A DNA stretch of 64,000 nt. It comes from Opitutus sp. GAS368 (GTDB taxonomy: Bacteria; Verrucomicrobiota; Verrucomicrobiia; Opitutales; Opitutaceae). Of the stretch, positions 54,506-63,366 are shown in pieces (position 1 is the first letter of the stretch; the number at the start of each line of letters is the position of its first letter). The stretch covers positions 4,075,001 through 4,139,000 of the forward strand of contig NZ_LT629735.1 in NCBI RefSeq assembly GCF_900104925.1. Reading direction: 5' to 3'. The notes beneath the pieces were generated by a model that made no database searches, was not told the origin of the DNA, and saw only the letters and a program-made list of their open reading frames with translations. The translations under genes were made by a program, and so were the position numbers.

Positions 54506-55300
54506 ATGGCCTGCACCGTTTTCACCATCGCCAACCAGAAAGGCGGCGTCGGCAAGACCACCACCGCGGTCAACCTCGCGGCCGCCCTCGCCGAGCGCAA
54601 GATCCACACCCTCGTCGTGGACCTCGACCCGCAGGCCAACGCCACCAGCGCCCTCGGGGTCGAGAAGTTTGAGGGCAAGAGCCTTTACCGTCCGCTGCAC
54701 GGCGAAGGCAGCGCCTTCGAGATGCTGACGCCCACGCAGTGGCCCCACCTCGCGCTGATCCCGTCCGAGGTGGACCTCGCCGCCATCGAGATCGAGCTGG
54801 CCCAGCAACCGAATTACCTCATGCGCCTCCGCACGGTGCTCGAGCCGCTGCGCAGCTCCGGCGGCTACCGGGCCATCATCATCGACTGCCCGCCCGCGCT
54901 CGGCATGCTCTCGATGAACTCCCTCGCCGCGGCCGACCATCTGCTCATCGCCCTCCAGTGCGAATACATGGCCCTCGAGGGTCTCGGCCAGATCTTGAAG
55001 GTCGTCGACCGCCTGAAGAACGCCGGCGTCAACCCCACCCTCGATGTCGGCGGCATCATCATGACGATGTATGACAGCCGCATCAACCTGGCCAAGCAGG
55101 TCGTCGAGGAGGTGCGCTCGCACCTGCCGGACAAGATTTTCGACACGCTCATCCCGCGCACGGTCCGGCTCAGCGAGGCGCCCAGCTTTGGCAAGCCCAT
55201 CTTCGCCTACGACCCGCACGGCCCCGGTGCCACCGCCTACCGCGCCCTCGGCAAGGAGGTCGCGGAGCGTTTTGGACTGAAGGAGAACGGCGGAGCCTAG
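54506..55300 (+). CDS. ParA/Soj-type ATPase
   Basis: 264 residues. Deviant Walker A KGGVGKTTT (about 11-19), switch I-like DLDPQANATSALG, Walker B IIIDCPPALG, and the MTMYDSRINLAKQVVEEV helix of chromosomal ParA/Soj proteins. The ATG is chosen over a TTG two codons earlier. It would drive chromosome or plasmid segregation or polar positioning. No parB follows, which is unusual for the chromosomal par locus; the next genes are ABC-2 permeases. Confidence 0.93.
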   Translation: MACTVFTIANQKGGVGKTTTAVNLAAALAERKIHTLVVDLDPQANATSALGVEKFEGKSLYRPLHGEGSAFEMLTPTQWPHLALIPSEVDLAAIEIELAQQPNYLMRLRTVLEPLRSSGGYRAIIIDCPPALGMLSMNSLAAADHLLIALQCEYMALEGLGQILKVVDRLKNAGVNPTLDVGGIIMTMYDSRINLAKQVVEEVRSHLPDKIFDTLIPRTVRLSEAPSFGKPIFAYDPHGPGATAYRALGKEVAERFGLKENGGA

Positions 55301-55337
55301 TTGCGCCCGCGCCGGTTACGGCTTAGCTCCCCCTCCC

Positions 55338-56150
55338 GTGCTCGCCACCCTGAACAAATACCGCGCCGCGTTCTCCGTCGGCCTGCAGAGCAACCTGGTC
55401 TACCGGGTGAACTTCGCCATCCGCGGGTTCTTTTCGTTCTTCCACCTCATCGTGGTGTTCATCCTGTGGGGCTCGGCCTATGCCGGGAGCCCGGTCATCG
55501 GCGGCTTCAGCTTCGCCCAGACCTTCACCTACTTCGTCGCGCTCATCATCGTGCAGTTCATGATCGGTGCGTTCAACGAGGACTACCAGATCAGCGAGGA
55601 GATCCGCAACGGCCTGATCAACCAGTTCCTGCTGAAGCCGGTGAACTACTTCGCCTACCGCTTCAGCATCTACCTGGCGGCGCGGCTCGTCACCGGCCTG
55701 CTCATCCTGGTGCCGCTGGTCGTGCTCTTCCCCCTGCTCCAGGCGCACCTCACCGTGCCGCTCGACGCCTGGCGCCTCGGCATCGGCCTGCCCGCGCTGG
55801 CCATGTCCGCGCTCATCCAGTTCGGCATCGCGTATTGTTTCGGGATGATGAGCTTCTGGTTCCTCGAGATCCAGGGCCTTGTGATCCTCTCCATGGCGAT
55901 CGAGTCGGTGCTCGGCGGCCAGATCTTCCCCCTCGACCTGCTGCCCGGCTGGCTCTTCCGGCTTTCGCAATACCTGCCGTATTACTACCAGATGTATTTT
56001 CCGGTCGCGATCTTCACCGGCCGGCTCAACGACCCCGCCGCCGCCCTGACCGGCCTCGGCATCGAGGCCTGCTGGGTCGTGATCATCCTCGCCGTCGGCC
56101 AGCTCCTCTGGCACCGCGGCCTGCGCCTGCACACCGCCGTCGGCGGCTGA
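55338..56150 (+). CDS. ABC-2 family permease, first of pair
   Basis: 270 residues from a GTG start, six predicted TM helices, ABC2_membrane_6 type (opening YRAAFSVGLQSNLVYRVNFA; FGMMSFWFLEIQGLVILSMA; GQIFPLDLLPGWLFRLSQYL). Normally two such permeases work with one ATPase as an exporter. The second permease follows after 3 bases, but no ATPase gene is in the neighbourhood. Confidence 0.88.
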   Translation: MLATLNKYRAAFSVGLQSNLVYRVNFAIRGFFSFFHLIVVFILWGSAYAGSPVIGGFSFAQTFTYFVALIIVQFMIGAFNEDYQISEEIRNGLINQFLLKPVNYFAYRFSIYLAARLVTGLLILVPLVVLFPLLQAHLTVPLDAWRLGIGLPALAMSALIQFGIAYCFGMMSFWFLEIQGLVILSMAIESVLGGQIFPLDLLPGWLFRLSQYLPYYYQMYFPVAIFTGRLNDPAAALTGLGIEACWVVIILAVGQLLWHRGLRLHTAVGG

Positions 56151-56153
56151 CCC

Positions 56154-56948
56154 ATGAGCCTCGTCCACTACGCCCGCATCTGGCTCACCTCCGCCCGCTA
56201 CTCGATCGTGCGGACGCTGATGTTCCGCGGCGACTTCTTCATCTGGGCGCTGGTGGAGCTGTTCTGGATGTCGGTGAACCTGCTGATGATCTCGGTCATC
56301 TACCGGCACACCGATACGGTCGCCGGCTGGACCAAATACGAGATGATGCTGCTGGTCGGCACCTCGCTGCTCATCCAGCGCTACCTCATGGGCTTTTTCT
56401 GGAGCAGCATCTTCGAGATGGGCCGCAACATCCGCAGCGGCAGCTTCGACTTCTTCCTCGCGCAGCCGGGCAACGTCATGTTCATGGCCACCACCCGCAA
56501 GCTCGATCCCGACGGCCTGATGAACTCGTTCGTCGCGCTGGGCGTGGTCATCTATTCCGCCCGCCAGCTGAACCTGCACCCGGGCCTGACCGACATCGCC
56601 CTTTACGCCCTGCTGGTGGCCTGCGGCGTCATCATCCACTACAGCATGCTGGTGCTGTGCATCGCCCCGGCCTTCTGGATCACGAGCGCGCAGGGCATCG
56701 AGGGCAGTTACTTCACGCTCAGCGAATTCTCCCGCCTGCCCCGGGCCGCCTTCAAGGGCCTGGCCCAGGTCGCGTTCGTCTGGATCCTGCCCGTCGTGGT
56801 GGTCAGCAACGCCCCCGCCAGCACCCTCCTGCACGGCTTCGATCTCCGCGTCATCGGCTGGTTGCTGGGGATCACTGTCATCTGGTTCACCCTGGCCGTC
56901 ATCCTTTTTCACCGCGGCCTGCGCCGCTACACGAGCGCGAGCTCCTGA
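56154..56948 (+). CDS. ABC-2 family permease, second of pair
   Basis: 264 residues with six predicted TM helices, same family as the preceding gene (YARIWLTSARYSIVRTLMFR opening; MGRNIRSGSFDFFLAQPGNV cytoplasmic loop). It should heterodimerise with it. The rnc gene begins 4 bases later, so ParA-independent read-through into the rnc-mfd-ppi run is likely. Export substrate unknown. Confidence 0.88.
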   Translation: MSLVHYARIWLTSARYSIVRTLMFRGDFFIWALVELFWMSVNLLMISVIYRHTDTVAGWTKYEMMLLVGTSLLIQRYLMGFFWSSIFEMGRNIRSGSFDFFLAQPGNVMFMATTRKLDPDGLMNSFVALGVVIYSARQLNLHPGLTDIALYALLVACGVIIHYSMLVLCIAPAFWITSAQGIEGSYFTLSEFSRLPRAAFKGLAQVAFVWILPVVVVSNAPASTLLHGFDLRVIGWLLGITVIWFTLAVILFHRGLRRYTSASS

Positions 56949-56952
56949 GCCC

Positions 56953-57666
56953 ATGCTGCAGAAGCTCGCCGCCCTCCAGCAACGCCTCGGCTACGAGTTC
57001 CGCTCGACGGCGCTCCTGCTGGAGGCGTTGACTCATCCGTCCTACCTGCAGGACCACCCGGCCGCCGGCCCACACAACCAGCGGCTCGAGTTCCTCGGCG
57101 ACTCCGTGCTCCAGTTCATCCTGACCGACGCCCTCTTTCGCGAATTCACGGCCGAGCGCGAAGGCGTGCTCAGCCGCCGCCGCGCCGTGCTGTCCCAGGG
57201 CGGCTTTCTCACCCAGATGGCCCGCGACCTCGGGCTCGACGACGCCCTGCGCCTCAGCAAAAGCGAGGAGGACACCGGCGGCCGCGGCCGCGCCTCGATC
57301 CTCGAGGACGCCTTCGAGGCCTTGGTCGGCGCCATGTATCTCGACAGCGACCTCGCCACGACCCGAGCGCGGGTGCTGGCGTGGTATGGCCCGCTCGCCG
57401 CGCGGCTGGCCGCCACGGAGGACGCCGAGAACCCCAAGGGCCGGCTGCAGGAGCTGATCCAGCCCGTGCATGGCAACACCGCCCTGCGCTACGAGGTGAC
57501 CGCCACCACCGGCCCGCGCCATGCCCGCGAATTCGCCGTCGCCGTGTTCCTGAACGACCGCCAGCTGGGCACCGGCACGGGACCGTCCAAAAAGGTTGCC
57601 GAGGAGATCGCCGCCCGCACCGCCCTGCTCACCCTGCGCCAGGAAAATCACGGAAACACGAAATAA
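56953..57666 (+). CDS. rnc: Ribonuclease III
   Basis: 237 residues. The endonuclease domain contains the signature HNQRLEFLGDSVLQFI (acidic residues for two-metal catalysis) and the second acidic motif EDAFEALVGAMYLD; the C-terminal double-stranded-RNA-binding domain ends with GPSKKVAEEIAARTALLTL. Length is standard. It processes rRNA precursors and structured RNAs. It lies 4 bases after an ABC-2 permease gene and 69 bases before mfd. Confidence 0.97.
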   Translation: MLQKLAALQQRLGYEFRSTALLLEALTHPSYLQDHPAAGPHNQRLEFLGDSVLQFILTDALFREFTAEREGVLSRRRAVLSQGGFLTQMARDLGLDDALRLSKSEEDTGGRGRASILEDAFEALVGAMYLDSDLATTRARVLAWYGPLAARLAATEDAENPKGRLQELIQPVHGNTALRYEVTATTGPRHAREFAVAVFLNDRQLGTGTGPSKKVAEEIAARTALLTLRQENHGNTK

Positions 57667-57735
57667 CGGCAGCGCGGAATTGCGCTGCCCGGAAAACTGG
57701 ACTTCCTTCCGTCCTTCCGCGTTTCCGCGATAGTT

Positions 57736-60700
57736 TTGTCATCTGCCAATTCCGTTCCGCGCACCAAACTCACCGGCATTTGCCCGGCAGCGCAGACCCA
57801 TGCCCTCGCGGAACTGCTCCGGCAACATCCGGCGCCGGTCTGGCTGGTCATCCACGAGGAGGCGCAAAAAAACGACGCGCTGGCGGAAGACATCGCGCTT
57901 TTTCATGCGGCCAACGCCGGCAAGGTGCCGCTGGAGATCCTGTCCTTCCCCGAGGCGCAGACCGGCGAGATGCGCGAGGCCTTCAACGCCGCCAGTGACC
58001 GGCTCGCGGTGTTGAGCCGGTTGCGCGGGCTCAGGAACGCCTCGGCCAAGTCCGGCACGCTGCTCGTGCTTACGACACCGGCCGCCTTGCTCCAGCCCGT
58101 GCCTCCCCTGGCCGACTTCGCCACTCGCGAGGCGGAACTGGTGCGCGGCGAGCACCGCTCCTTTCAGGCCCTGCTCGACCTGATCAGCTCTTTTGACTAC
58201 GACAGCGAGGCGGTCTGCGAGGCCCCGGGTCAATACGCCGTGCGCGGCGGCATCGTCGACGTCTACCCCATCACCGCTCACCAACCCTACCGGCTGGATT
58301 TCTTCGGCGACACCCTCGAGGAGATCCGCACGCTCGACCCCGTCACCCAACGCTCGGGCGAATCGGTCGAGCGCGTCATTCTCACCGCGGCGCCGAAACT
58401 GCACACGTCGGGCCTGTCAGCCACCCTGTTGGATTACCTGAGCCCGGCCACCCACGCCGCGCTGCTCGAGCCCAAGGCACTGGAGGAGTTGTTCGATACG
58501 CTGGCACCGGATGCTGGTAGGGCGAATCCTCCGGATGAGCCGCGGGCTGACGGCTCGTCGGGACGACTCGCCCTACCCATCCTGGAAAAACTCCCACAGG
58601 CCGCCGCCCGCCTGTTCGGCATCAGCGACCTCGACCTGGCCAGCCGGTTGTTCGATGCGGCCGCACACGAGGAGACTTGGGACACGGAATCCCTCTCGCA
58701 CCACCGCGCTTATCCCGAGGAGCGCCTGCTCGCACACGAGCGGCTGGCCGCCGAGGAGGATGCGCGCCGGCAGTTTCTCGAGAAGGTCGCCGACTGGAAG
58801 CACGCGGGCTACGCCGTGGACTTTGTCGTCTCCAAGGAGGGCGAGGAACAGCGCATCCGCGAACTCCTCGCCGAACATGCCGCCCTGAAGAAGATCAAGC
58901 CACGCTTCCTGCGCGGTTCCCTGACCGAGGGATTCCGGCTGACGCTGCGTGAAGGTAGGGCGGGCACTCCGCTGCCCGCCGGGACCGCGGCGGCGCGGAG
59001 CGGAGTCCGCGCCCTACCCACCGGACTGGTCGTCGTCAGCGAGACCGAGATCTTCGGCCGCCAACGGGCGCGCCGCACCATCGCCAAACGCGCCATTGCC
59101 GCCACCTCGGCCGTGGACCAGTTGCTCGACTTCTCCGAGCTCGTTGAGGGCGACTTCGTGGTGCACTTGCAGCATGGCATCGCGCAATACCGCGGCCTGA
59201 CGAAACTCGAGACCGCCGACGGCATCCGCGAGGTCATCTCCCTGGAGTTCGATGACAAGGTCACGCTGCACGTGCCGCTGCAGGAATCGCACCTCATCAG
59301 CCGCTACGTCGGTCTGACCAAGACGAAGCCGCAGCTCGGGCGCGTCGGCTCGGGCCGCTGGGAAAAAGCCCGCCAGTCGGCCGAACGCTCGACGCTCGAT
59401 CTCGCCGCCGAGTTGCTGGCCATCCAGGCCCAGCGCGAGGCGCAGCCGGGTCACGCCTTCGCCGCGGACAACGTCTGGATGCGCGAATTCGAGGCGGCCT
59501 TCCCCTTTGCCGAGACCCGCGACCAGGCCAAGGCCATCACCGACCTCAAGGCGGACATGGAACGCACGCGGCCGATGGACCGGCTGCTTTGCGGCGACGT
59601 CGGCTTCGGCAAAACCGAGGTCGCCATCCGCGGCGCGTTCAAGGCCGTCATGGGCGGCAAGCAGGTCGCCGTGCTCGTGCCGACCACCGTGCTGGCGCAG
59701 CAGCACCTAAACACCTTCCGCGAGCGCATGGCCGGCTACCCGGTGGCGGTCGAGATGCTCAGCCGCTTCCGCACCCGCAAGGAGCAGGAAGGCATCCTCG
59801 CCGCGCTGGCCGAGGGCAAGATCGACATCCTCATCGGCACGCACCGACTGGTGCAGGACGACGTGAAGTTCAAGGACCTCGGCCTCGTCATCGTGGACGA
59901 GGAACAGCGCTTCGGCGTGAAACACAAGGAGGTCTTCAAGCGCTGGCGCGCCCACGTGGACATGCTCTCGATGAGCGCCACGCCGATCCCCCGCACTCTC
60001 TACCTCGCGCTCACCGGCGCGCGCGACCTCAGCACGATCGAGACGGCGCCGGCCAACCGGCTGCCGATCCAGACCATCGTCAAGAGCTATGACGAGAAGC
60101 TGGTCGTCGAGGCCATCCAGCACGAGCTCCGCCGCGGGGGACAGGTTTTCTATCTCCACAACCGCGTCATGAGCATCGACCTCGTGGCGGCGCGCCTGCG
60201 CGACCTGTTGCCCGGCGTCACGGTCGGCGTCGGCCACGGCAAGATGGGGGCCGACGGCCTCGAGCGGATGATGACCGACTTCGTCGCCGGCCAATACCAG
60301 GTGCTCGTCTGCACCACGATCATCGAGAGCGGTCTCGACATTCCGAACTGCAACACGCTCATCATCGAAGGCGCGGACCGCTTCGGCCTCTCGCAGCTTT
60401 ACCAGCTGCGCGGGCGCGTCGGCCGGTTCAAGCACCAGGCCTACGCCTACCTGCTGCTGCACCGGCACACGCGGCTGCTGGACGTCGCCCGGCAGCGGCT
60501 GAGCGCCATGCGCCAGCACAACCAGCTCGGCGCGGGGTTTCGCATCGCCATGCGCGACCTTGAGCTGCGCGGCGCCGGCAACCTGCTCGGGGCCGAACAG
60601 AGCGGCCACATCGTGGGCGTGGGCTTCGAGCTGTATTGCCAGCTGCTGCGCCAGAGCGTGGCCCGGTTGAAGGGTGAGAAGCACGCCGCGCTCGTCCGCG

Positions 60701-61194
60701 CCAATGTGAAACTCGACTTCGTCTTCGTCGGCGAGGGCGCCGAGTCGGAGCGCGCACGCGCCGGGGCCACCGACAGCTTCTCCGCGCTGAAGCAGACGGA
60801 ACGCATCGAGGGCGAGATCGACCGGATCCAGGCGCGCCTGCCGGCGGGCTATATCGGCGAGACGCGGCTGCGCATCGACTTTTACCGCCGGCTGGCCCTG
60901 GCCGAGAATCCCAAGCAGGTGAAGGAGCTCGAGGCCGAGTTGCGCGACCGGTTCGGCAAGTTCACCGAGCCCGTGAAGGCCCTGTTGCTGGTCACGGAAA
61001 TCCGGGTGCGGGCGGAACAAAAGGGCGTTTTGTCAGTCGAGACGCAAGGCAGCCGGCTGAAATGCCTCCGCAATTCGGGCCGGCGCGACGATTTCATCCA
61101 ATTGAGCAGCCGCTTTCCCCGCTTGACCGCACCCACCCCCCTTGCAAGGTTGAGGGAAATAATTATTTTCCTGCAGAATCTACCCACTCCATGA
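57736..61194 (+). CDS. mfd: Transcription-repair coupling factor Mfd
   Basis: 1152 residues from a TTG start. UvrB-homology region at the N-terminus (PGQYAVRGGIVDVYP), the RNA-polymerase-interaction domain (VEGDFVVHLQHGIAQYRGL), the RecG-like translocase with Walker A GDVGFGKTEVA, DEEQRFGVKHKE, SATPIPRTLYLA and the GRVGR motif, and a C-terminal domain. Mfd frees stalled RNA polymerase and recruits UvrA. Residues about 261-281 and 407-428 come from two palindromic repeats (58516-58577; 58954-59018) inserted in frame into the N-terminal half, away from the motor. The stop overlaps the SurA-like gene. Confidence 0.96.
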   Translation: MSSANSVPRTKLTGICPAAQTHALAELLRQHPAPVWLVIHEEAQKNDALAEDIALFHAANAGKVPLEILSFPEAQTGEMREAFNAASDRLAVLSRLRGLRNASAKSGTLLVLTTPAALLQPVPPLADFATREAELVRGEHRSFQALLDLISSFDYDSEAVCEAPGQYAVRGGIVDVYPITAHQPYRLDFFGDTLEEIRTLDPVTQRSGESVERVILTAAPKLHTSGLSATLLDYLSPATHAALLEPKALEELFDTLAPDAGRANPPDEPRADGSSGRLALPILEKLPQAAARLFGISDLDLASRLFDAAAHEETWDTESLSHHRAYPEERLLAHERLAAEEDARRQFLEKVADWKHAGYAVDFVVSKEGEEQRIRELLAEHAALKKIKPRFLRGSLTEGFRLTLREGRAGTPLPAGTAAARSGVRALPTGLVVVSETEIFGRQRARRTIAKRAIAATSAVDQLLDFSELVEGDFVVHLQHGIAQYRGLTKLETADGIREVISLEFDDKVTLHVPLQESHLISRYVGLTKTKPQLGRVGSGRWEKARQSAERSTLDLAAELLAIQAQREAQPGHAFAADNVWMREFEAAFPFAETRDQAKAITDLKADMERTRPMDRLLCGDVGFGKTEVAIRGAFKAVMGGKQVAVLVPTTVLAQQHLNTFRERMAGYPVAVEMLSRFRTRKEQEGILAALAEGKIDILIGTHRLVQDDVKFKDLGLVIVDEEQRFGVKHKEVFKRWRAHVDMLSMSATPIPRTLYLALTGARDLSTIETAPANRLPIQTIVKSYDEKLVVEAIQHELRRGGQVFYLHNRVMSIDLVAARLRDLLPGVTVGVGHGKMGADGLERMMTDFVAGQYQVLVCTTIIESGLDIPNCNTLIIEGADRFGLSQLYQLRGRVGRFKHQAYAYLLLHRHTRLLDVARQRLSAMRQHNQLGAGFRIAMRDLELRGAGNLLGAEQSGHIVGVGFELYCQLLRQSVARLKGEKHAALVRANVKLDFVFVGEGAESERARAGATDSFSALKQTERIEGEIDRIQARLPAGYIGETRLRIDFYRRLALAENPKQVKELEAELRDRFGKFTEPVKALLLVTEIRVRAEQKGVLSVETQGSRLKCLRNSGRRDDFIQLSSRFPRLTAPTPLARLREIIIFLQNLPTP
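58516..58577. repeat. Palindromic repeat R1 inside mfd
   Basis: 62-bp element, ends GGTAGGGCG and CGCCCTACC, nearly identical to the intergenic copies at 23556-23619 and 63258-63311. It is translated as a Pro/Arg/Ser/Gly-rich stretch between FDTLAPDA and ILEKLPQ. Confidence 0.92.
58954..59018. repeat. Second palindromic repeat inside mfd (R1 ends, different core)
   Basis: 65 bp with the same GGTAGGGCG/CGCCCTACC-type ends but a core containing GGGCACTCCGCTGCCC and GGAGCGGAGTCCGC. It is translated between LTLRE and TGLVVVSETEIFG. Confidence 0.85.
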
Positions 61195-62207
61195 GTCTTC
61201 GACGCCCCCGCGTTCTATCCACATCCCTGCTTGCTTGCGCCGGCCTTTTCCTAGGCCTGATCGCCGCCCGTGGCCAGATCGCCCAGACGCCGCCGGATAG
61301 TCTTAACATGCGCTACGCCAACGGCATAGTGGCCATTGCGGAGGATCATATCATCACAGTGGACGACATCCGGCGCGAAATCGGCCCGCTGGTCCCCGAG
61401 ATCCAGAAACAGAGCCGCAGCGAGAAGGAATTCAACGAGAAGCTGGAGGCCCTGCAGGAGGACGTCGTTCAGAACCTCATCGACCGCGTCCTGATCATCA
61501 AGGATTTCCATTCGGACGAGAAGCGCCAGGTCCCGGCCAGCTACGTGGACAACGCCGTGTCCGAGACCATCATCACCCAGTTCGACGGCGACCGCAGCAA
61601 ATACCTCGCCTACCTCCGTTCCCGCGGCATCTCGCAGAAGGACTACCGCAAGGAGCAGGAGGATGACATGATCTACGGCTATATGCGCCAGCAGAAGGCC
61701 AAGTCGGCCAGCACCATCAGCCCGGTGAAGATCGAGGCCTTCTACGCCGAGAACAAGGACCGCTTCTATCAGGAAGACAGCGTGCAGCTCCGCCTCATCC
61801 AGGTCACCCGCGCCGCCGGTGACTCGGACGATGTGCTCCGCAACAAGGCCAACACCATCGTCTCCGAGCTGGCCGCCGGCGCGGATTTCGGCGACGTCGC
61901 CCGCAAATACAGCCAGGACTCACGCAAGGGCAAGGGCGGCGACTGGGGCTGGCAGCGCCGCTCCGACCTGCGCAAGGAATTCAGTGATGTGATCTTCAAC
62001 CTGGAGAAGGGCCAGCGCAGCGAGCCGCTCATCATGCCCGAGGGCGCGTTCATCTTCTTCGCCGAGGACCGCAAGCACGCCGGTATTCTTCCCCTCGACG
62101 AGGTCCGCCCTGATATCGAGAAAGCGCTCGTCCAGCAGGGTTCCCGGCAAGCCACCGAGCGCTGGCTCGAGAAGCTCCGACGCAACGCCTACGTGAAGCA
62201 CTTCTAA
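61191..62207 (+). CDS. SurA-like periplasmic peptidyl-prolyl isomerase/chaperone
   Basis: 338 residues with a signal peptide (about 1-28, ending AARGQ). A SurA-N-like helical domain (IITVDDIRREIGPLVPEIQK, DRVLIIKDF) is followed by one parvulin domain (VQLRLIQVTRAAGDSDDVLR ... DFGDVARKYSQDSRKGKGGD to EPLIMPEGAFIFFAEDRKHA). It should fold outer-membrane proteins. E. coli SurA has two parvulin repeats; this has one. The ATG overlaps the mfd stop. Confidence 0.9.
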   Translation: MSLRRPRVLSTSLLACAGLFLGLIAARGQIAQTPPDSLNMRYANGIVAIAEDHIITVDDIRREIGPLVPEIQKQSRSEKEFNEKLEALQEDVVQNLIDRVLIIKDFHSDEKRQVPASYVDNAVSETIITQFDGDRSKYLAYLRSRGISQKDYRKEQEDDMIYGYMRQQKAKSASTISPVKIEAFYAENKDRFYQEDSVQLRLIQVTRAAGDSDDVLRNKANTIVSELAAGADFGDVARKYSQDSRKGKGGDWGWQRRSDLRKEFSDVIFNLEKGQRSEPLIMPEGAFIFFAEDRKHAGILPLDEVRPDIEKALVQQGSRQATERWLEKLRRNAYVKHF

Positions 62208-62248
62208 GTGCTCTAGCTCGCGGGCCAGCGGGCGAAGCGCCCCGGCCC

Positions 62249-62971
62249 ATGAGCGACGAATCCTACCCACCCCTCCGCGTCAGGGATCTTGCGGTCACCG
62301 ACCGGCCGCAGGAACGCTTGGAGCGACTCGGCCCGGCCGCGCTCAGTGACACCGAGCTGCTCGCCATGCTCCTCCGCAGCGGCAGCCGGGGGCACAACGT
62401 CATCAGCATCGCCCAGCGGCTCATCGCCGAGGCCGGCTCGCTCGCGGCCCTGATCAAGTGGAACGAGGCCGACTTTCGCCGGCTGACCGGCATCGGCCGC
62501 GTCAAGGCCCTGCAGCTGGTCACGGTCATGGAAATCGTGCGCCGCGGCCTGGCGAAGGGTGCCGAGCCGGAGGACGAGGTGCTCAACCGCCCCGAGCTCA
62601 TTCACGCCCATTTCAAAGCGCAGATTGCCGGACTGGCCGTCGAAAAATTCTGGGTGCTCTGCCTGAACCGCAAGAACCGGCTCCTGAAGCAGGTCGAGGT
62701 CACCTCCGGCACGGCCACCAGCTCGCTCGCCCACCCGCGCGAGGTCTTCCGCGAGGCCATCCGGCAGGGCGCCACGGCCGTCGTCTGCGTCCACAACCAC
62801 CCCAGTGGCGATCCGGCTCCCAGCGCCGCCGACGTGCAGGTGACCCGCCAGCTCCGCGATGCCGCCAAGGCCGTCGACATCGAGCTGCTCGACCACGTGA
62901 TCGTCGGCCGGTCCGGCGCCGATCCACAAGGGCGCGGCTACTACAGCTTCCGGGAAGCCGGGGTGATCTGA
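62249..62971 (+). CDS. radC: RadC/JAMM-domain protein
   Basis: 240 residues. The N-terminal helix-hairpin-helix part contains RLTGIGRVKALQLVTVMEI; the JAB/MPN domain contains the metal motif HNHPSGDPAPS with Asp in LLDHVIVG. Length is standard. RadC's real role is uncertain despite its name. It lies 41 bases after the SurA-like gene, probably in the same transcript. Confidence 0.95.
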   Translation: MSDESYPPLRVRDLAVTDRPQERLERLGPAALSDTELLAMLLRSGSRGHNVISIAQRLIAEAGSLAALIKWNEADFRRLTGIGRVKALQLVTVMEIVRRGLAKGAEPEDEVLNRPELIHAHFKAQIAGLAVEKFWVLCLNRKNRLLKQVEVTSGTATSSLAHPREVFREAIRQGATAVVCVHNHPSGDPAPSAADVQVTRQLRDAAKAVDIELLDHVIVGRSGADPQGRGYYSFREAGVI

Positions 62972-62979
62972 CAGCCCCC

Positions 62980-63044
62980 GCAGGCGAGGTCGCCTGCACT
63001 CCATTCAGATCGCCACTGGAGCCACGGCGACCTCGCCGTGGAAT
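62980..63044. repeat. Two-hairpin palindromic repeat, family R4 copy 2
   Basis: Left hairpin GCAGGCGAGGTCGCCTGC and right hairpin CCACGGCGACCTCGCCGTGG, joined by a spacer ending CTGGAG; same layout and same right hairpin as 6551-6614. Confidence 0.85.
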
Positions 63045-63054
63045 GGCAGACACG

Positions 63055-63085
63055 AAAAATCCCGCTACCCTTTCAGGCAGCGGGA
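63055..63085 (-). terminator. Terminator downstream of tRNA-Tyr
   Basis: On the minus strand: TCCCGCT stem, 12-base loop, AGCGGGA, then a run of five T. It starts 12 bases after the 3' end of the tRNA-Tyr gene. Confidence 0.8.
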
Positions 63086-63096
63086 CTTTCGCAAAT

Positions 63097-63184
63097 TGGT
63101 GGTGGAGACTGGAGTCGAACCAGTGAACGGCAAGAGCCGAATTGATTTACAGTCAACGTCCTTTGGCCACTTGGATACTCCACC
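63097..63184 (-). tRNA. tRNA-Tyr (anticodon GTA)
   Basis: Read on the minus strand: acceptor GGTGGAG/CTCCACC, anticodon loop ACTGTAAAT with anticodon GTA, long class II variable arm (CGGCTCTTGCCG), T loop TTCGACT, discriminator A and encoded CCA. The long variable arm with GTA identifies bacterial tRNA-Tyr. Confidence 0.96.
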
Positions 63185-63257
63185 ATCAAGCAAACGAAAG
63201 GTGAAGGTATGGGGCGGTTTCGGGCTTTGCCAAGCGGTTTTTTGCAAATGTGCACGC

Positions 63258-63311
63258 GGTAGGGTGAGTCGTCCCGACGAGCCGCGGCTCATCCGGAGGA
63301 TTCGCCCTACC
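63258..63311. repeat. Palindromic repeat, family R1, inverted copy
   Basis: 54-bp element in the opposite orientation to 23556-23619, ends GGTAGGGTG and TTCGCCCTACC, with the same GTCGTCCCGACGAGCCG core. It lies between tRNA-Tyr and the cardiolipin synthase gene. Confidence 0.88.
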
Positions 63312-63366
63312 TTGCTGCAACTCCGTCGCTTGCCAACCGGCCAATCACTGCAAATCTAGCCGCACG

